NCBI GenBank assembly: GCA_023445955.1 | Contig: JAEXJH010000056.1 | Location: forward strand, 1 to 6,681 | DNA length: 6,681 bases | Direction: 5' to 3' | DNA from: Pseudomonadota bacterium | GTDB lineage: Bacteria; Pseudomonadota; Alphaproteobacteria; Caulobacterales; Caulobacteraceae | In this document: positions 1 to 6,681 of the stretch, piece by piece | How the letters are laid out: each line of letters begins with the position of its first letter | Position numbering within the stretch: the stretch's first letter is position 1 | Notes under the pieces: generated by a model | Seen by the model: the letters and a program-made list of their open reading frames with translations, nothing else | Databases searched by the model: none | Told to the model about the DNA's origin: nothing | Made by a program: the position numbers and the translations under genes

Positions 1-1235
<1,235 letters not shown>

Positions 1236-1385
1236 AGGGCACATCCACCAGAACCGGCCGCGCCTACGTGAAGCACGGCTCTTGTTGGTTCAGAGTGATA
1301 CAGGTCGGGGGTAAACATCGGCTTTCGAAGACGTGTCGCGAAGCCTAAGGTTTAGACTTAACAAGACCTTGCCGGGGAACGGGTC
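1236..1385. promoter_or_regulatory. Divergent promoter region between the tacA-like gene and the mmcQ-like gene
   Basis: This 150-base non-coding spacer separates two divergent genes, so promoters for both should lie in it. It contains the most AT-rich patch in this part of the window, at about 1345-1362. That patch has CTAA-GGT-TTAG (1345-1355), a short palindrome with a 3-base centre, followed closely by TTAAC (1358-1362). TTAAC is a half-site of the CtrA box (TTAA-N7-TTAA), and tacA is reported to be controlled by CtrA in Caulobacter. However, the spacing here does not give a full consensus box, so CtrA binding is only a possibility. I could not assign -35/-10 elements for either gene with confidence. 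Confidence 0.45.
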
Positions 1386-1757
1386 ATGGTCGACGACAAG
1401 CAACTGCGCGACATCGCCCTGGCCCTGCCCGAAGTGATCCAGGGCGTCGGCTCGGAGAACAGGCTGGCCTTCGAGGTCGGCGGCAAGGGCCTGGCCTGGG
1501 CCTATATCGCCCGTCACGCGCCCAAGGCCAGGCGCGCCCTGGTCCCCGGCGTCATCGCCATCCGGTGCGCGATGGAGACCAAGGAGATGCTGCTGGACGC
1601 CGCGCCCGAGCGGTTCTTCACCGACGACCACTATCGCGGCTATCCGGCGATCCTGGTGCGCCTGGCCGAAATCGAGGCCGACGAACTGGCTGGACTTCTG
1701 CGCCAGGCCTGGAAGATCGTGGCCCCCAGGGCGATCGCGAAACGGTACGAGGTCTAG
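1386..1757 (+). CDS. MmcQ/YjbR family protein
   Basis: A 123-residue cytoplasmic protein of the MmcQ/YjbR fold, whose usual length is about 115-120 residues. Family hallmarks are LALPEV near the N-terminus (13-18), a central LAFEVGGKGLAWAYIAR strand region (27-43), and the C-terminal block FFTDDHYRGYPAILVRL followed by DELAGLLRQAWKIVAP. The last block is the most diagnostic. Family members resemble the CyaY/double-wing DNA-binding fold and are often labelled DNA-binding, but no biochemical role is established, so no function is assigned here. The ATG at 1386 is chosen because GGGGA (1374-1378) lies 7 bases upstream and the protein then has the family length. The stop is only 4 bases before the next gene, so the two are probably co-transcribed. 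There is no signal peptide or membrane segment. Confidence 0.85.
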   Translation: MVDDKQLRDIALALPEVIQGVGSENRLAFEVGGKGLAWAYIARHAPKARRALVPGVIAIRCAMETKEMLLDAAPERFFTDDHYRGYPAILVRLAEIEADELAGLLRQAWKIVAPRAIAKRYEV

Positions 1758-1761
1758 GGGC

Positions 1762-2424
1762 ATGTTCGTCGGACACTATGCGGCGGCGCTGGCCGCCCGG
1801 GCGGTTGAGCCGCGTGCGCCGCTGTGGAGCTATGTCCTGGGCTGCCAAGCCATCGACATCGCCTGGAGCGGACTGATCCTGGCCGGGGTTGAGAAGGCCG
1901 GCGTCGACCCCAGCCTGCCCGGCAGCGCCTTGGTGCTGAGCTACATGCCGTTCACCCACAGCCTGCCGGCGGCGGTGCTGTGGTCGATCGCGGTCGGGGC
2001 GGGGCTGATGGCGCTGTTGAAGCTGCCCCGGCGGGCCGGGCTGTTCATCGGCCTGACGGTGTTCTCGCACTGGGTGCTCGACTTCCTGGTCCATCGGCCC
2101 GACCTGCCGCTGATGTGGGACGGACCGATGGTCGGCCTGGGGCTGTGGAACTATCCGCTGCCGGAGCAGGTGCTGGAGCTGGGCCTGCTGGCCCTGGCCG
2201 GCGCGGCGTGGGGCTGGCGGCGCGGCCAGGAGGGGCGCGGCTGGAAGCCTGTCTTGAGCTTCCTCACCTTCCTGTTGCTCCTACAGGTCGTGCCGATGCT
2301 GTCGCCGCTGGGGGAAGGACGGCTGTCGCTGGGCGGCTCGCCCCTGGTCGCCTACCTCGTCACCTGCGTCGCCGCCTGGATGGCCGAGCCGACCGTGGCC
2401 TCGTCCGCCCCAGCCAAGGCCTGA
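1762..2424 (+). CDS. Polytopic membrane protein with YdjM/metal-dependent-hydrolase-like His/Asp motifs
   Basis: A 220-residue inner-membrane protein with about five hydrophobic segments, near residues 22-43, 68-88, 93-110, 136-152 and 164-180, plus a possible one at about 192-208. Polar residues are placed as in the YdjM/DUF457-type membrane-bound putative metal-dependent hydrolases: H5 near the N-terminus (GHYAAALAAR), D32 in the first helix (CQAIDIAWS), FTHS at 64-67, and H103-x3-D107-x3-H111 (HWVLDFLVH). In that family such residues are thought to form a metal site at the membrane; activity is unproven even for well-studied members, so the product is best called a putative hydrolase-like membrane protein. 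The start follows the mmcQ-like stop by 4 bases, with TAGGGG between, suggesting translational coupling. It could instead be an uncharacterised membrane family that shares only the topology. Confidence 0.7.
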   Translation: MFVGHYAAALAARAVEPRAPLWSYVLGCQAIDIAWSGLILAGVEKAGVDPSLPGSALVLSYMPFTHSLPAAVLWSIAVGAGLMALLKLPRRAGLFIGLTVFSHWVLDFLVHRPDLPLMWDGPMVGLGLWNYPLPEQVLELGLLALAGAAWGWRRGQEGRGWKPVLSFLTFLLLLQVVPMLSPLGEGRLSLGGSPLVAYLVTCVAAWMAEPTVASSAPAKA

Positions 2425-2442
2425 CGGGCTCGTGCATTGCGC

Positions 2443-2473
2443 TTGAGGGGGGCGGAGGCCTATCTCCTAGCCC
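2443..2473 (+). promoter_or_regulatory. Possible promoter directly abutting the oligoendopeptidase start (leaderless candidate)
   Basis: TTGAGGG (2443-2449) and CCTATCTC (2459-2466) resemble the Caulobacter housekeeping promoter consensus TTGACGS-N10-14-GCTANAWC. The second block matches at about 6 of 8 positions; the gap of 9 is slightly short. The -10 position predicts transcription starting at about 2473, one base before the ATG at 2474. The nearest Shine-Dalgarno-like run, GGAGG (2454-2458), is 15 bases from the ATG, too far to be efficient. Together these suggest a leaderless mRNA, but the promoter match is weak. Confidence 0.25.
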
Positions 2474-4267
2474 ATGAACGCTCCCTTCAAGCCCGAAGCC
2501 CCGCCCGAATGGAACCTCGCCGACCTCTATGTCGGCCGCGACGACCCCCGGATCGAGACCGACCTCTCCGCCGCCAAGGCCGCCAATGACGAGTTGGCCT
2601 CGCTGGAGGGGATGTTCCTGGAGGCCCGCAAGGAGCCTGCGCGCCTGGGCGTGCTGCTGGATCGCGGGATCACCCTCTATGAGCAGGCGACCAACGGCCT
2701 GTGGAGCGTCGGCGCCTATGCCGGCCTGGAAGCCGCCGTCGCTCGCGACGACGCCGCCTGGTCCAAGTTCGAGGCCGACCTGCGCGCCCGCTCCTCGCAG
2801 ATCGCCGCCGAGAGCCTGTTCTTCACGCTGGAGCTGAACCAGCTGGAAGACGCCGAGATCGCCAAGGCGCTGGAGGCCCATCCCGACGCCGCCCGCTGGT
2901 CGCCGTGGCTGCGCCGCGTTCGCCTGTCGCGACCGCACGAGCTGTCTCCGGAGCTGGAGCGCTTCATCGTCGACAAGAGCCCGGCCGTCGCCAACTGGGT
3001 GCGGCTCTACGACGAGACGCTGGCCAAGCTCGTGGCCAAAGCCGGCGACGAGACCCTGACCCTGCCCGAGGCGCTGAACCGCCTCTCCGACCCCAGCACG
3101 GATCGCCGCAAGGCCGCCGCCGACGGCCTGGCCAAGGCCCTGGAAGAACGCGCCTCGACCCAGGCCCTGGCGCTAAACACCCTGGCCTTCGAGAAGCAGG
3201 TCGAGGATCGCTGGCGCCGCTACGACACGCCCGCCCAGTCGCGCCACCTGGCCAACGAGGTCGACGGCGACGCGGTCGACGCCCTGGAGCAGGCGGTGGT
3301 CGAGGCCTATCCGCGCCTGTCGCACCGCTACTACGCCCTGAAGGCCAAGGTCATGGGCCTGCCGAGCCTGGACTACTGGGACCGCAACGCGCCCCTGACC
3401 GCCGCCGCCCCGCGCGCCTATGCCTGGAACGAGGCGCGGGGCATGGTGCTGGAAAGCTTCCAGGACCTGGCGCCCAAGTTCGCCGACGCCGCCCGGGTGT
3501 TCTTCGACCAGCCGTGGATCGACGCCCGGCCGCGTGCGGGCAAGCAGTCCGGCGCCTTCGCCCATCCGGTGACCGCCGACCGCCATCCGTTCGTGTTCAT
3601 GAACTACATGGGCGAGCGTCGCGACGTGCTGACCCTGGCCCACGAACTGGGCCACGCCGTGCACCAGACGCTGTGCGCGCCGCTGGGCACCCTGCTGGCC
3701 GACACGCCCCTGACCCTGGCCGAGACGGCCTCGATCTTCGGCGAGGGCCTGGTGTTCGACCGCCTGTTAGCCGAGGCGAGCCCCGAGGACCGCAAGGGCC
3801 TGCTGGCCGGCAAGATCGAGGACGGCCTCAACACCGTGGTCCGCCAGATCGCCTTCCACCGCTTCGAGCGCCGCTTCCACGAGGCCCGTCAGGAGGGCGA
3901 GCTGTCGCCCGACCAGATCGGCGGCCTGTGGCTGGAGGTGATGGGCGAGAGCCTGGGACCGGCCGTGAAGCTGAACCCCGGCTATGAGCACTACTGGGCC
4001 TATGTCAGCCACTTCTGCCACGCGCCGTTCTACGTCTACGCCTATGCGTTCGGGGACCTCCTGGTGCGCGGCCTGATGGAGAAGCGCCGCGAGGATCCGG
4101 AAGCCTTCGCGCCGCTCTACGAGGACCTGCTCGCGGCCGGTGGTACGCGGACCTATGTCGAGGCCCTGAAGCCCTTCGGCCTGAACCCGCGCGACAAGGC
4201 CTTCTGGGCCGCCGGCTGCGCGCAGCTGGAGCGGCTGGTGGACGAGTTCGAGGCCCTGGTTGGCTGA
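2474..4267 (+). CDS. M3 family oligoendopeptidase (PepF-type zinc metallopeptidase)
   Basis: A 597-residue cytoplasmic zinc peptidase that cleaves short peptides, acting in peptide turnover and possibly on signal-peptide remnants. The length is typical of PepF-type enzymes. Residues about 110-180 look like the M3 N-terminal helical domain; residues about 200-585 form the catalytic domain. The zinc site is HELGH (390-394) with H390 and H394 as ligands and E391 as catalytic base; the third ligand is E417 in AETASIFGE, 27 residues downstream, as expected for M3. Upstream is the conserved SGAFAHP...PFVFMNYMG segment. Near the C-terminus, YVSHFCHAPFYVYAYAFG (510-527) matches the His/Tyr substrate-binding segment. 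All catalytic residues are intact. There is no signal peptide. The ATG at 2474 gives a full-length N-terminus (PPEWNLADLY, typical of the family) but lacks a well-spaced ribosome binding site. The 3' end overlaps the kinase gene by 8 bases. One TTA leucine codon (3767-3769) is notable in such GC-rich coding. Confidence 0.95.
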   Translation: MNAPFKPEAPPEWNLADLYVGRDDPRIETDLSAAKAANDELASLEGMFLEARKEPARLGVLLDRGITLYEQATNGLWSVGAYAGLEAAVARDDAAWSKFEADLRARSSQIAAESLFFTLELNQLEDAEIAKALEAHPDAARWSPWLRRVRLSRPHELSPELERFIVDKSPAVANWVRLYDETLAKLVAKAGDETLTLPEALNRLSDPSTDRRKAAADGLAKALEERASTQALALNTLAFEKQVEDRWRRYDTPAQSRHLANEVDGDAVDALEQAVVEAYPRLSHRYYALKAKVMGLPSLDYWDRNAPLTAAAPRAYAWNEARGMVLESFQDLAPKFADAARVFFDQPWIDARPRAGKQSGAFAHPVTADRHPFVFMNYMGERRDVLTLAHELGHAVHQTLCAPLGTLLADTPLTLAETASIFGEGLVFDRLLAEASPEDRKGLLAGKIEDGLNTVVRQIAFHRFERRFHEARQEGELSPDQIGGLWLEVMGESLGPAVKLNPGYEHYWAYVSHFCHAPFYVYAYAFGDLLVRGLMEKRREDPEAFAPLYEDLLAAGGTRTYVEALKPFGLNPRDKAFWAAGCAQLERLVDEFEALVG

Positions 4268-5615
4268 CGATCGCAACGATCCCGAACGCGACCGGCTGAG
4301 CGGTCGACTGTCCCGCTTCGCCAAGGTCGGGGCGGGCCTGTCGGGCGCGGCTGTGTCCTACGGGGCCAACCGCGTGTTCGGGGGCGACGAGGCCGACGCC
4401 CGCAACGCCAAGGCGCTGAAGGCGGCGCTGGGCGGGCTGAAGGGGCCGTTGATGAAGGCGGCCCAGATGTTCGCCACGGTGCCCGACCTCCTGCCGCCCG
4501 AATTCGCCAAGGAGTTCGCCGAGCTGCAGACCAACGCGCCGGCCATGGGCTGGCCGTTCGTGCGCCGGCGGATGGCGGCCGAGCTGGGACCGGACTGGCA
4601 GGGTCGCTTCGCCAGCTTCGAGCACGAGGCCGCCGCGGCCGCCTCGCTGGGCCAGGTGCATCGCGCCACGACCCACGACGGGCGGGCCATCGCCGTGAAG
4701 CTGCAATATCCCGACATGCAGAGCGCGGTCGAAAGCGACCTGGGCCAGCTGCGCGCCCTGATCGGCCTCTTCAAGCGCATGGACGGCTCGATCGACCCGT
4801 CCGAGATGATCGTCGAGATCGGCGACCGCCTGCGCGAGGAGCTCGACTACGGCCGCGAGGCCAGGATGATGTCCGTATACGGAAACTTCTTCGCCGGGCG
4901 CGAGGACATCCGCACGCCGAGCCCGGTTCCGGAGCTGTCGACCGGCCGCCTGCTGTCGATGACCTGGCTGGACGGCCAGGGCCTGCTGGCCTTCAAGAGC
5001 GCCCCGCAAGAGGTCCGCGACCGCATCGCCGCCCTGCTGTTCGAGGCCTGGTGGAGCCCGATGACCCACCTGGGCATCATCCACGGCGATCCGCACCTGG
5101 GCAATTACAGCTTCGGCGGTGAGGGCGCGGCGCACCTGAACCTGCTCGACTTCGGCTGCATCCGCGTGTTCCCGCCCAAGTTCGTGGCGGGCGTTGTGCG
5201 GCTCTACCGCGCCCTCTCTAACGACGACCGCGCCGAGCAGGTCGAGGCCTATCGCACCTGGGGCTTCCAGGGGCTGACCGACGAACTGGTCGACACGCTG
5301 AACGTCTGGGCCCGCTTCATCTACGGCCCGCTGCTGGACGACCGGGTCCGCACGGTGGCCGACGACGTCCCGCCCGGCGAGTACGGCCGCCGCGAGGCCT
5401 TCCGGGTGCGCCAGGCCCTGAAGGCGGTCGGCGGCATCACCATCCCCCGCGAGTTCGTGTTCATGGACCGGGCGGCGATCGGCCTCGGGGCGGCGTTCCT
5501 GCACCTGGGGGCCAGCCACAACTGGCGGGCGCTGTTCGAGGCGTCGCTGGAGGGGTTCTCGGAAGAGGCGGTGGCGGAGCGGCAGCGCGCGGCTCTGGCC
5601 GAGGTTGGCCTCTAA
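4260..5615 (+). CDS. ABC1/UbiB (AarF/ADCK) family atypical protein kinase-like protein
   Basis: A 451-residue member of the ABC1/ADCK/UbiB family, whose characterised members support ubiquinone biosynthesis or lipid homeostasis and act more as ATPases than as protein kinases. Motifs in order: KAAQ (66-69), the family KxGQ motif with Ala for Gly; Ala-rich nucleotide loop AAAAASLGQVHRA (124-136); ATP-anchoring K147 in AIAVK; ExD motif E194-L195-D196; catalytic loop HGDPHLGN (275-282) with D277 and N282; and metal-binding DFG (297-299). Unlike E. coli UbiB, no C-terminal transmembrane pair is evident, so it is probably soluble or peripheral. It should not be named ubiB: it is shorter and has no ubiquinone genes next to it. 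The start is TTG at 4260, giving MADDRNDPERDRL; GAGG (4250-4253) lies 6 bases upstream and no ATG or GTG lies in a better position. The 8-base overlap with the peptidase gene indicates translational coupling. Confidence 0.9.
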   Translation: MADDRNDPERDRLSGRLSRFAKVGAGLSGAAVSYGANRVFGGDEADARNAKALKAALGGLKGPLMKAAQMFATVPDLLPPEFAKEFAELQTNAPAMGWPFVRRRMAAELGPDWQGRFASFEHEAAAAASLGQVHRATTHDGRAIAVKLQYPDMQSAVESDLGQLRALIGLFKRMDGSIDPSEMIVEIGDRLREELDYGREARMMSVYGNFFAGREDIRTPSPVPELSTGRLLSMTWLDGQGLLAFKSAPQEVRDRIAALLFEAWWSPMTHLGIIHGDPHLGNYSFGGEGAAHLNLLDFGCIRVFPPKFVAGVVRLYRALSNDDRAEQVEAYRTWGFQGLTDELVDTLNVWARFIYGPLLDDRVRTVADDVPPGEYGRREAFRVRQALKAVGGITIPREFVFMDRAAIGLGAAFLHLGASHNWRALFEASLEGFSEEAVAERQRAALAEVGL

Positions 5616-5628
5616 CTTTCCCTCAAGC

Positions 5629-5742
5629 CGTCATCCCGCGCTTTATGCGCGGGACCCATTTGTCCGCCGCAGCTGCGGAGCGGAAGTGCGCTCTCACGTG
5701 AAAGCTGAACCATGGGTCCCGCGCAAAAAGCGCGGGATGACG
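5629..5742. repeat. Nested inverted-repeat intergenic element (REP/MITE-like)
   Basis: Two 31-base arms, 5629-5659 and 5712-5742, are inverted copies with a single mismatch (A5645 opposite A5726), separated by 52 bases. Each arm is itself a hairpin: TCCCGCGC-TTTAT-GCGCGGGA (5634-5654) and TCCCGCGC-AAAAA-GCGCGGGA (5717-5737), each with an 8-bp stem. The centre contains the 12-base perfect palindrome CCGCAGCTGCGG (5667-5678), enclosed by TCCGC (5663-5667) and GCGGA (5680-5684). Thus one large stem-loop or three smaller hairpins can form. The element fills the gap between convergent genes. Repeats built on GTCATCCCG...CGGGACCCA are widespread in alphaproteobacterial intergenic DNA, so this is probably one copy of a family. 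No target-site duplication is obvious. It may act as a bidirectional transcription barrier, but no U-tract follows either hairpin, so it is not a canonical intrinsic terminator. Confidence 0.85.
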
Positions 5743-5761
5743 AGGTTGGTTGGTGGATGGG

Positions 5762-6349
5762 TTACTCGTACTCGCTGAGCAGCGCCTTCAACCGCCGCTG
5801 CTCGGGCTTCATCACCCAGTAGAACCGCAGGGTGTTCCACCCAAAGCTCGCCAGCAGCGCCCCGCCGCACAGGGCCAACGCCTGCACCCCCTGGGCGCTG
5901 TCCATCTTCCCCTCGCGCTGCAGGCGCTCGATGGCGAACCACATGGGCAGGATGAACACCGGAGCCATCATCCAGAACACGTGGTAGTTCCGCCGCGCCG
6001 CCTGGTTGCGGGCCAGGAGGCCGGCCAGGGTGTCGCGCATCGGCTGGCCGGTGTCGCGCGTCCGGGCCCGGAAGCCGTTCCAGAACACCGCGATCATCAC
6101 GACCCAGCAGACGCCCAGCATCGCCATGCCCGGCCAGCCGTCGAAGTCCTCACCGCCGCGCAGCACGGCGCCGCCGGCGATGACGGTGAACACGGTCATG
6201 GCCGTGAACGGGATGGCGGCCAGCAGGAACTCGGTCCTGCGGCGGGTCTTCAGGGTGGTCATCAGTTCCTCCATTAGCCGGGCCTGCTGGTCTTCGGACG
6301 GGCGGTTGGCCTCCGACCGCCAGGCCTGTTCGAGGCGCTCAAAGTCCAT
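5762..6349 (-). CDS. Four-helix membrane protein, putative anti-sigma factor for the adjacent ECF sigma factor
   Basis: A 195-residue protein with a charged, helical cytoplasmic N-terminus (1-40, MDFERLEQAWRSEA...MEELMTTLKTRRR), then four hydrophobic segments at about 41-63, 72-93, 122-140 and 155-171, and a basic C-terminal tail (KPEQRRLKALLSEYE). I recognise no named domain. Its role is inferred from position: it starts inside the 3' end of the sigma-factor gene, overlapping by 11 bases, which is the usual arrangement for an ECF sigma factor and its membrane-bound anti-sigma factor. If so, residues 1-40 would bind the sigma factor at the inner membrane and the helices would sense or relay the signal. 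It lacks the HxxxCxxC zinc motif of ZAS-type anti-sigma factors. The ATG at 6349 is well supported by a near-ideal ribosome binding site 6 bases upstream. It could instead be an unrelated membrane protein controlled with the sigma factor. Confidence 0.7.
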   Translation of the reverse strand: MDFERLEQAWRSEANRPSEDQQARLMEELMTTLKTRRRTEFLLAAIPFTAMTVFTVIAGGAVLRGGEDFDGWPGMAMLGVCWVVMIAVFWNGFRARTRDTGQPMRDTLAGLLARNQAARRNYHVFWMMAPVFILPMWFAIERLQREGKMDSAQGVQALALCGGALLASFGWNTLRFYWVMKPEQRRLKALLSEYE

Positions 6350-6681
6350 CGGCGTCCTCCTTCACTTGGGTCGAGAGCCGCTGGCGCAGGCGGGTCAGCC
6401 GCGCCCCGACATTGCTCTCCGAGAGGCCATGCAGCCGGGCGATCTCGGCGTAGGGCACGCCGTCCAGCGACAGCAGGACTAGCGACCGCTCGACCGGGGC
6501 CAGGGTGCGGATGGCCGTGTACAGCCGCTCCAGCAGCGGGCCTTGCGGATCATCGCCGGCGTCGCGGATCAGCAACTCAGCCTCGATCGACATCCCGCGC
6601 AGCCGCCGGCGAACCTCGCCGCGCTTCCAGGTCAGGGCGGCGTTGTGGGCCACCCGATGAGCGAAGGTCCCGGCCGTGCTC
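6339..6681 (-). CDS. ECF-type RNA polymerase sigma factor (5' end missing)
   Basis: An alternative sigma factor of the extracytoplasmic-function type, of which 113 C-terminal residues are visible. The reading frame runs open to the right edge, so the real start lies outside; a GTG at 6653 is not the start, because the codons before it (STAGTFAHR) continue the conserved region. The visible part begins in region 2.4, FAHRVAHNAALTWKRGEVRRRL, which contacts the -10 element. A linker of about 25 residues follows, then region 4: LLERLYTAIRTLAPVERSLVLLSLDGVPYAEIARLHGLSESNVGARLTRLRQRL broken as helix LLERLYTAIRTL, LAPVERSLVLL, and the HTH PYAEIARLHGLSESNVGARL that reads the -35 element. The short ending (STQVKEDADGL) leaves no C-terminal extension. 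It overlaps the putative anti-sigma gene by 11 bases. The signal and regulon cannot be read from the window. Confidence 0.88.
   Translation of the reverse strand, partial: STAGTFAHRVAHNAALTWKRGEVRRRLRGMSIEAELLIRDAGDDPQGPLLERLYTAIRTLAPVERSLVLLSLDGVPYAEIARLHGLSESNVGARLTRLRQRLSTQVKEDADGL
6356..6362 (-). promoter_or_regulatory. Strong ribosome binding site of the putative anti-sigma gene, inside the sigma-factor gene
   Basis: On the minus strand AAGGAGG lies 6 bases before the ATG at 6349. It sits within the last codons of the sigma factor (encoding K-E-D) and fixes the start of the downstream gene. A near-perfect anti-16S match here suggests the membrane protein is translated at least as efficiently as the sigma factor, which suits an inhibitor that must match or exceed its target. 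Confidence 0.75.

Noticed and set aside
2701..3987. A 428-codon plus-strand frame overlapping the oligoendopeptidase in another frame
   Set aside because: The product is extremely Arg/Pro/Gly-rich, typical of a frame-shifted GC-rich gene, and the peptidase frame contains the full zinc site.
4005..5519. A 504-codon open frame on the minus strand opposite the kinase and peptidase genes
   Set aside because: The translation is Arg/Gly/Ala/Pro/His/Gln-rich with no recognisable domain, while the plus strand here encodes intact catalytic motifs. Long antisense frames are expected where GC-rich third positions suppress stop codons.
5629..5742. Canonical rho-independent terminator
   Set aside because: Both hairpins have strong GC stems but neither is followed by a U-tract in either direction, so I annotate the element as a repeat only.
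5694..5942. An 82-codon minus-strand frame extending into the repeat element
   Set aside because: It overlaps the well-supported membrane-protein gene in another frame, and its C-terminal part is simply translated repeat DNA.
6339..6653. A complete 104-residue sigma factor starting at the GTG at 6653
   Set aside because: The open frame and region 2.4 similarity continue past the GTG to the window edge, and a factor starting there would lack region 2. The gene is cut by the window rather than short.

Overview
The window looks like an ordinary chromosomal stretch from a high-GC alphaproteobacterium, most likely Caulobacter or a close relative. The reasons are dense GC-rich coding, an NtrC-type response regulator that matches TacA of the Caulobacter cell-cycle network, and a GTCATCCCGCG...GCGCGGGACCCAT intergenic repeat of a kind familiar from alphaproteobacterial genomes. 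The genus call is inference from gene content; no rRNA or other taxonomic marker is present.

Layout: positions 1-1235 (minus strand) hold most of a sigma-54 response regulator whose C-terminal DNA-binding domain lies beyond the left edge. A 150-base divergent spacer (1236-1385) separates it from four genes on the plus strand. These are a MmcQ/YjbR-fold protein (1386-1757), a polytopic membrane protein with YdjM-like His/Asp motifs (1762-2424), an M3-family oligoendopeptidase (2474-4267) and an ABC1/UbiB-type atypical kinase (4260-5615). The first two are 4 bases apart and the last two overlap by 8 bases, so they form two tightly coupled pairs, with a 49-base gap between the pairs that may carry its own promoter. 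After the kinase come 146 non-coding bases (5616-5761) filled by a nested inverted-repeat element. Two minus-strand genes converge on it from the right: a four-helix membrane protein (5762-6349) and, upstream of it, an ECF-type sigma factor (6339 to the right edge, 5' part missing). These two overlap by 11 bases.

Three functional units are suggested. The response regulator is a cell-cycle or developmental sigma-54 activator. The plus-strand cluster is a set of housekeeping genes (peptide turnover, an atypical kinase possibly linked to quinone or lipid metabolism, and two poorly characterised proteins) with no obvious shared pathway. The sigma/membrane-protein pair has the architecture of an ECF sigma factor with its membrane-bound anti-sigma factor, but lacks the usual zinc-finger anti-sigma motif. 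I see no phage genes, transposases, CRISPR arrays, toxin-antitoxin pairs, tRNAs or rRNAs. I do not find a convincing new multi-gene system. The points most worth checking are the nested repeat and the non-canonical putative anti-sigma factor.
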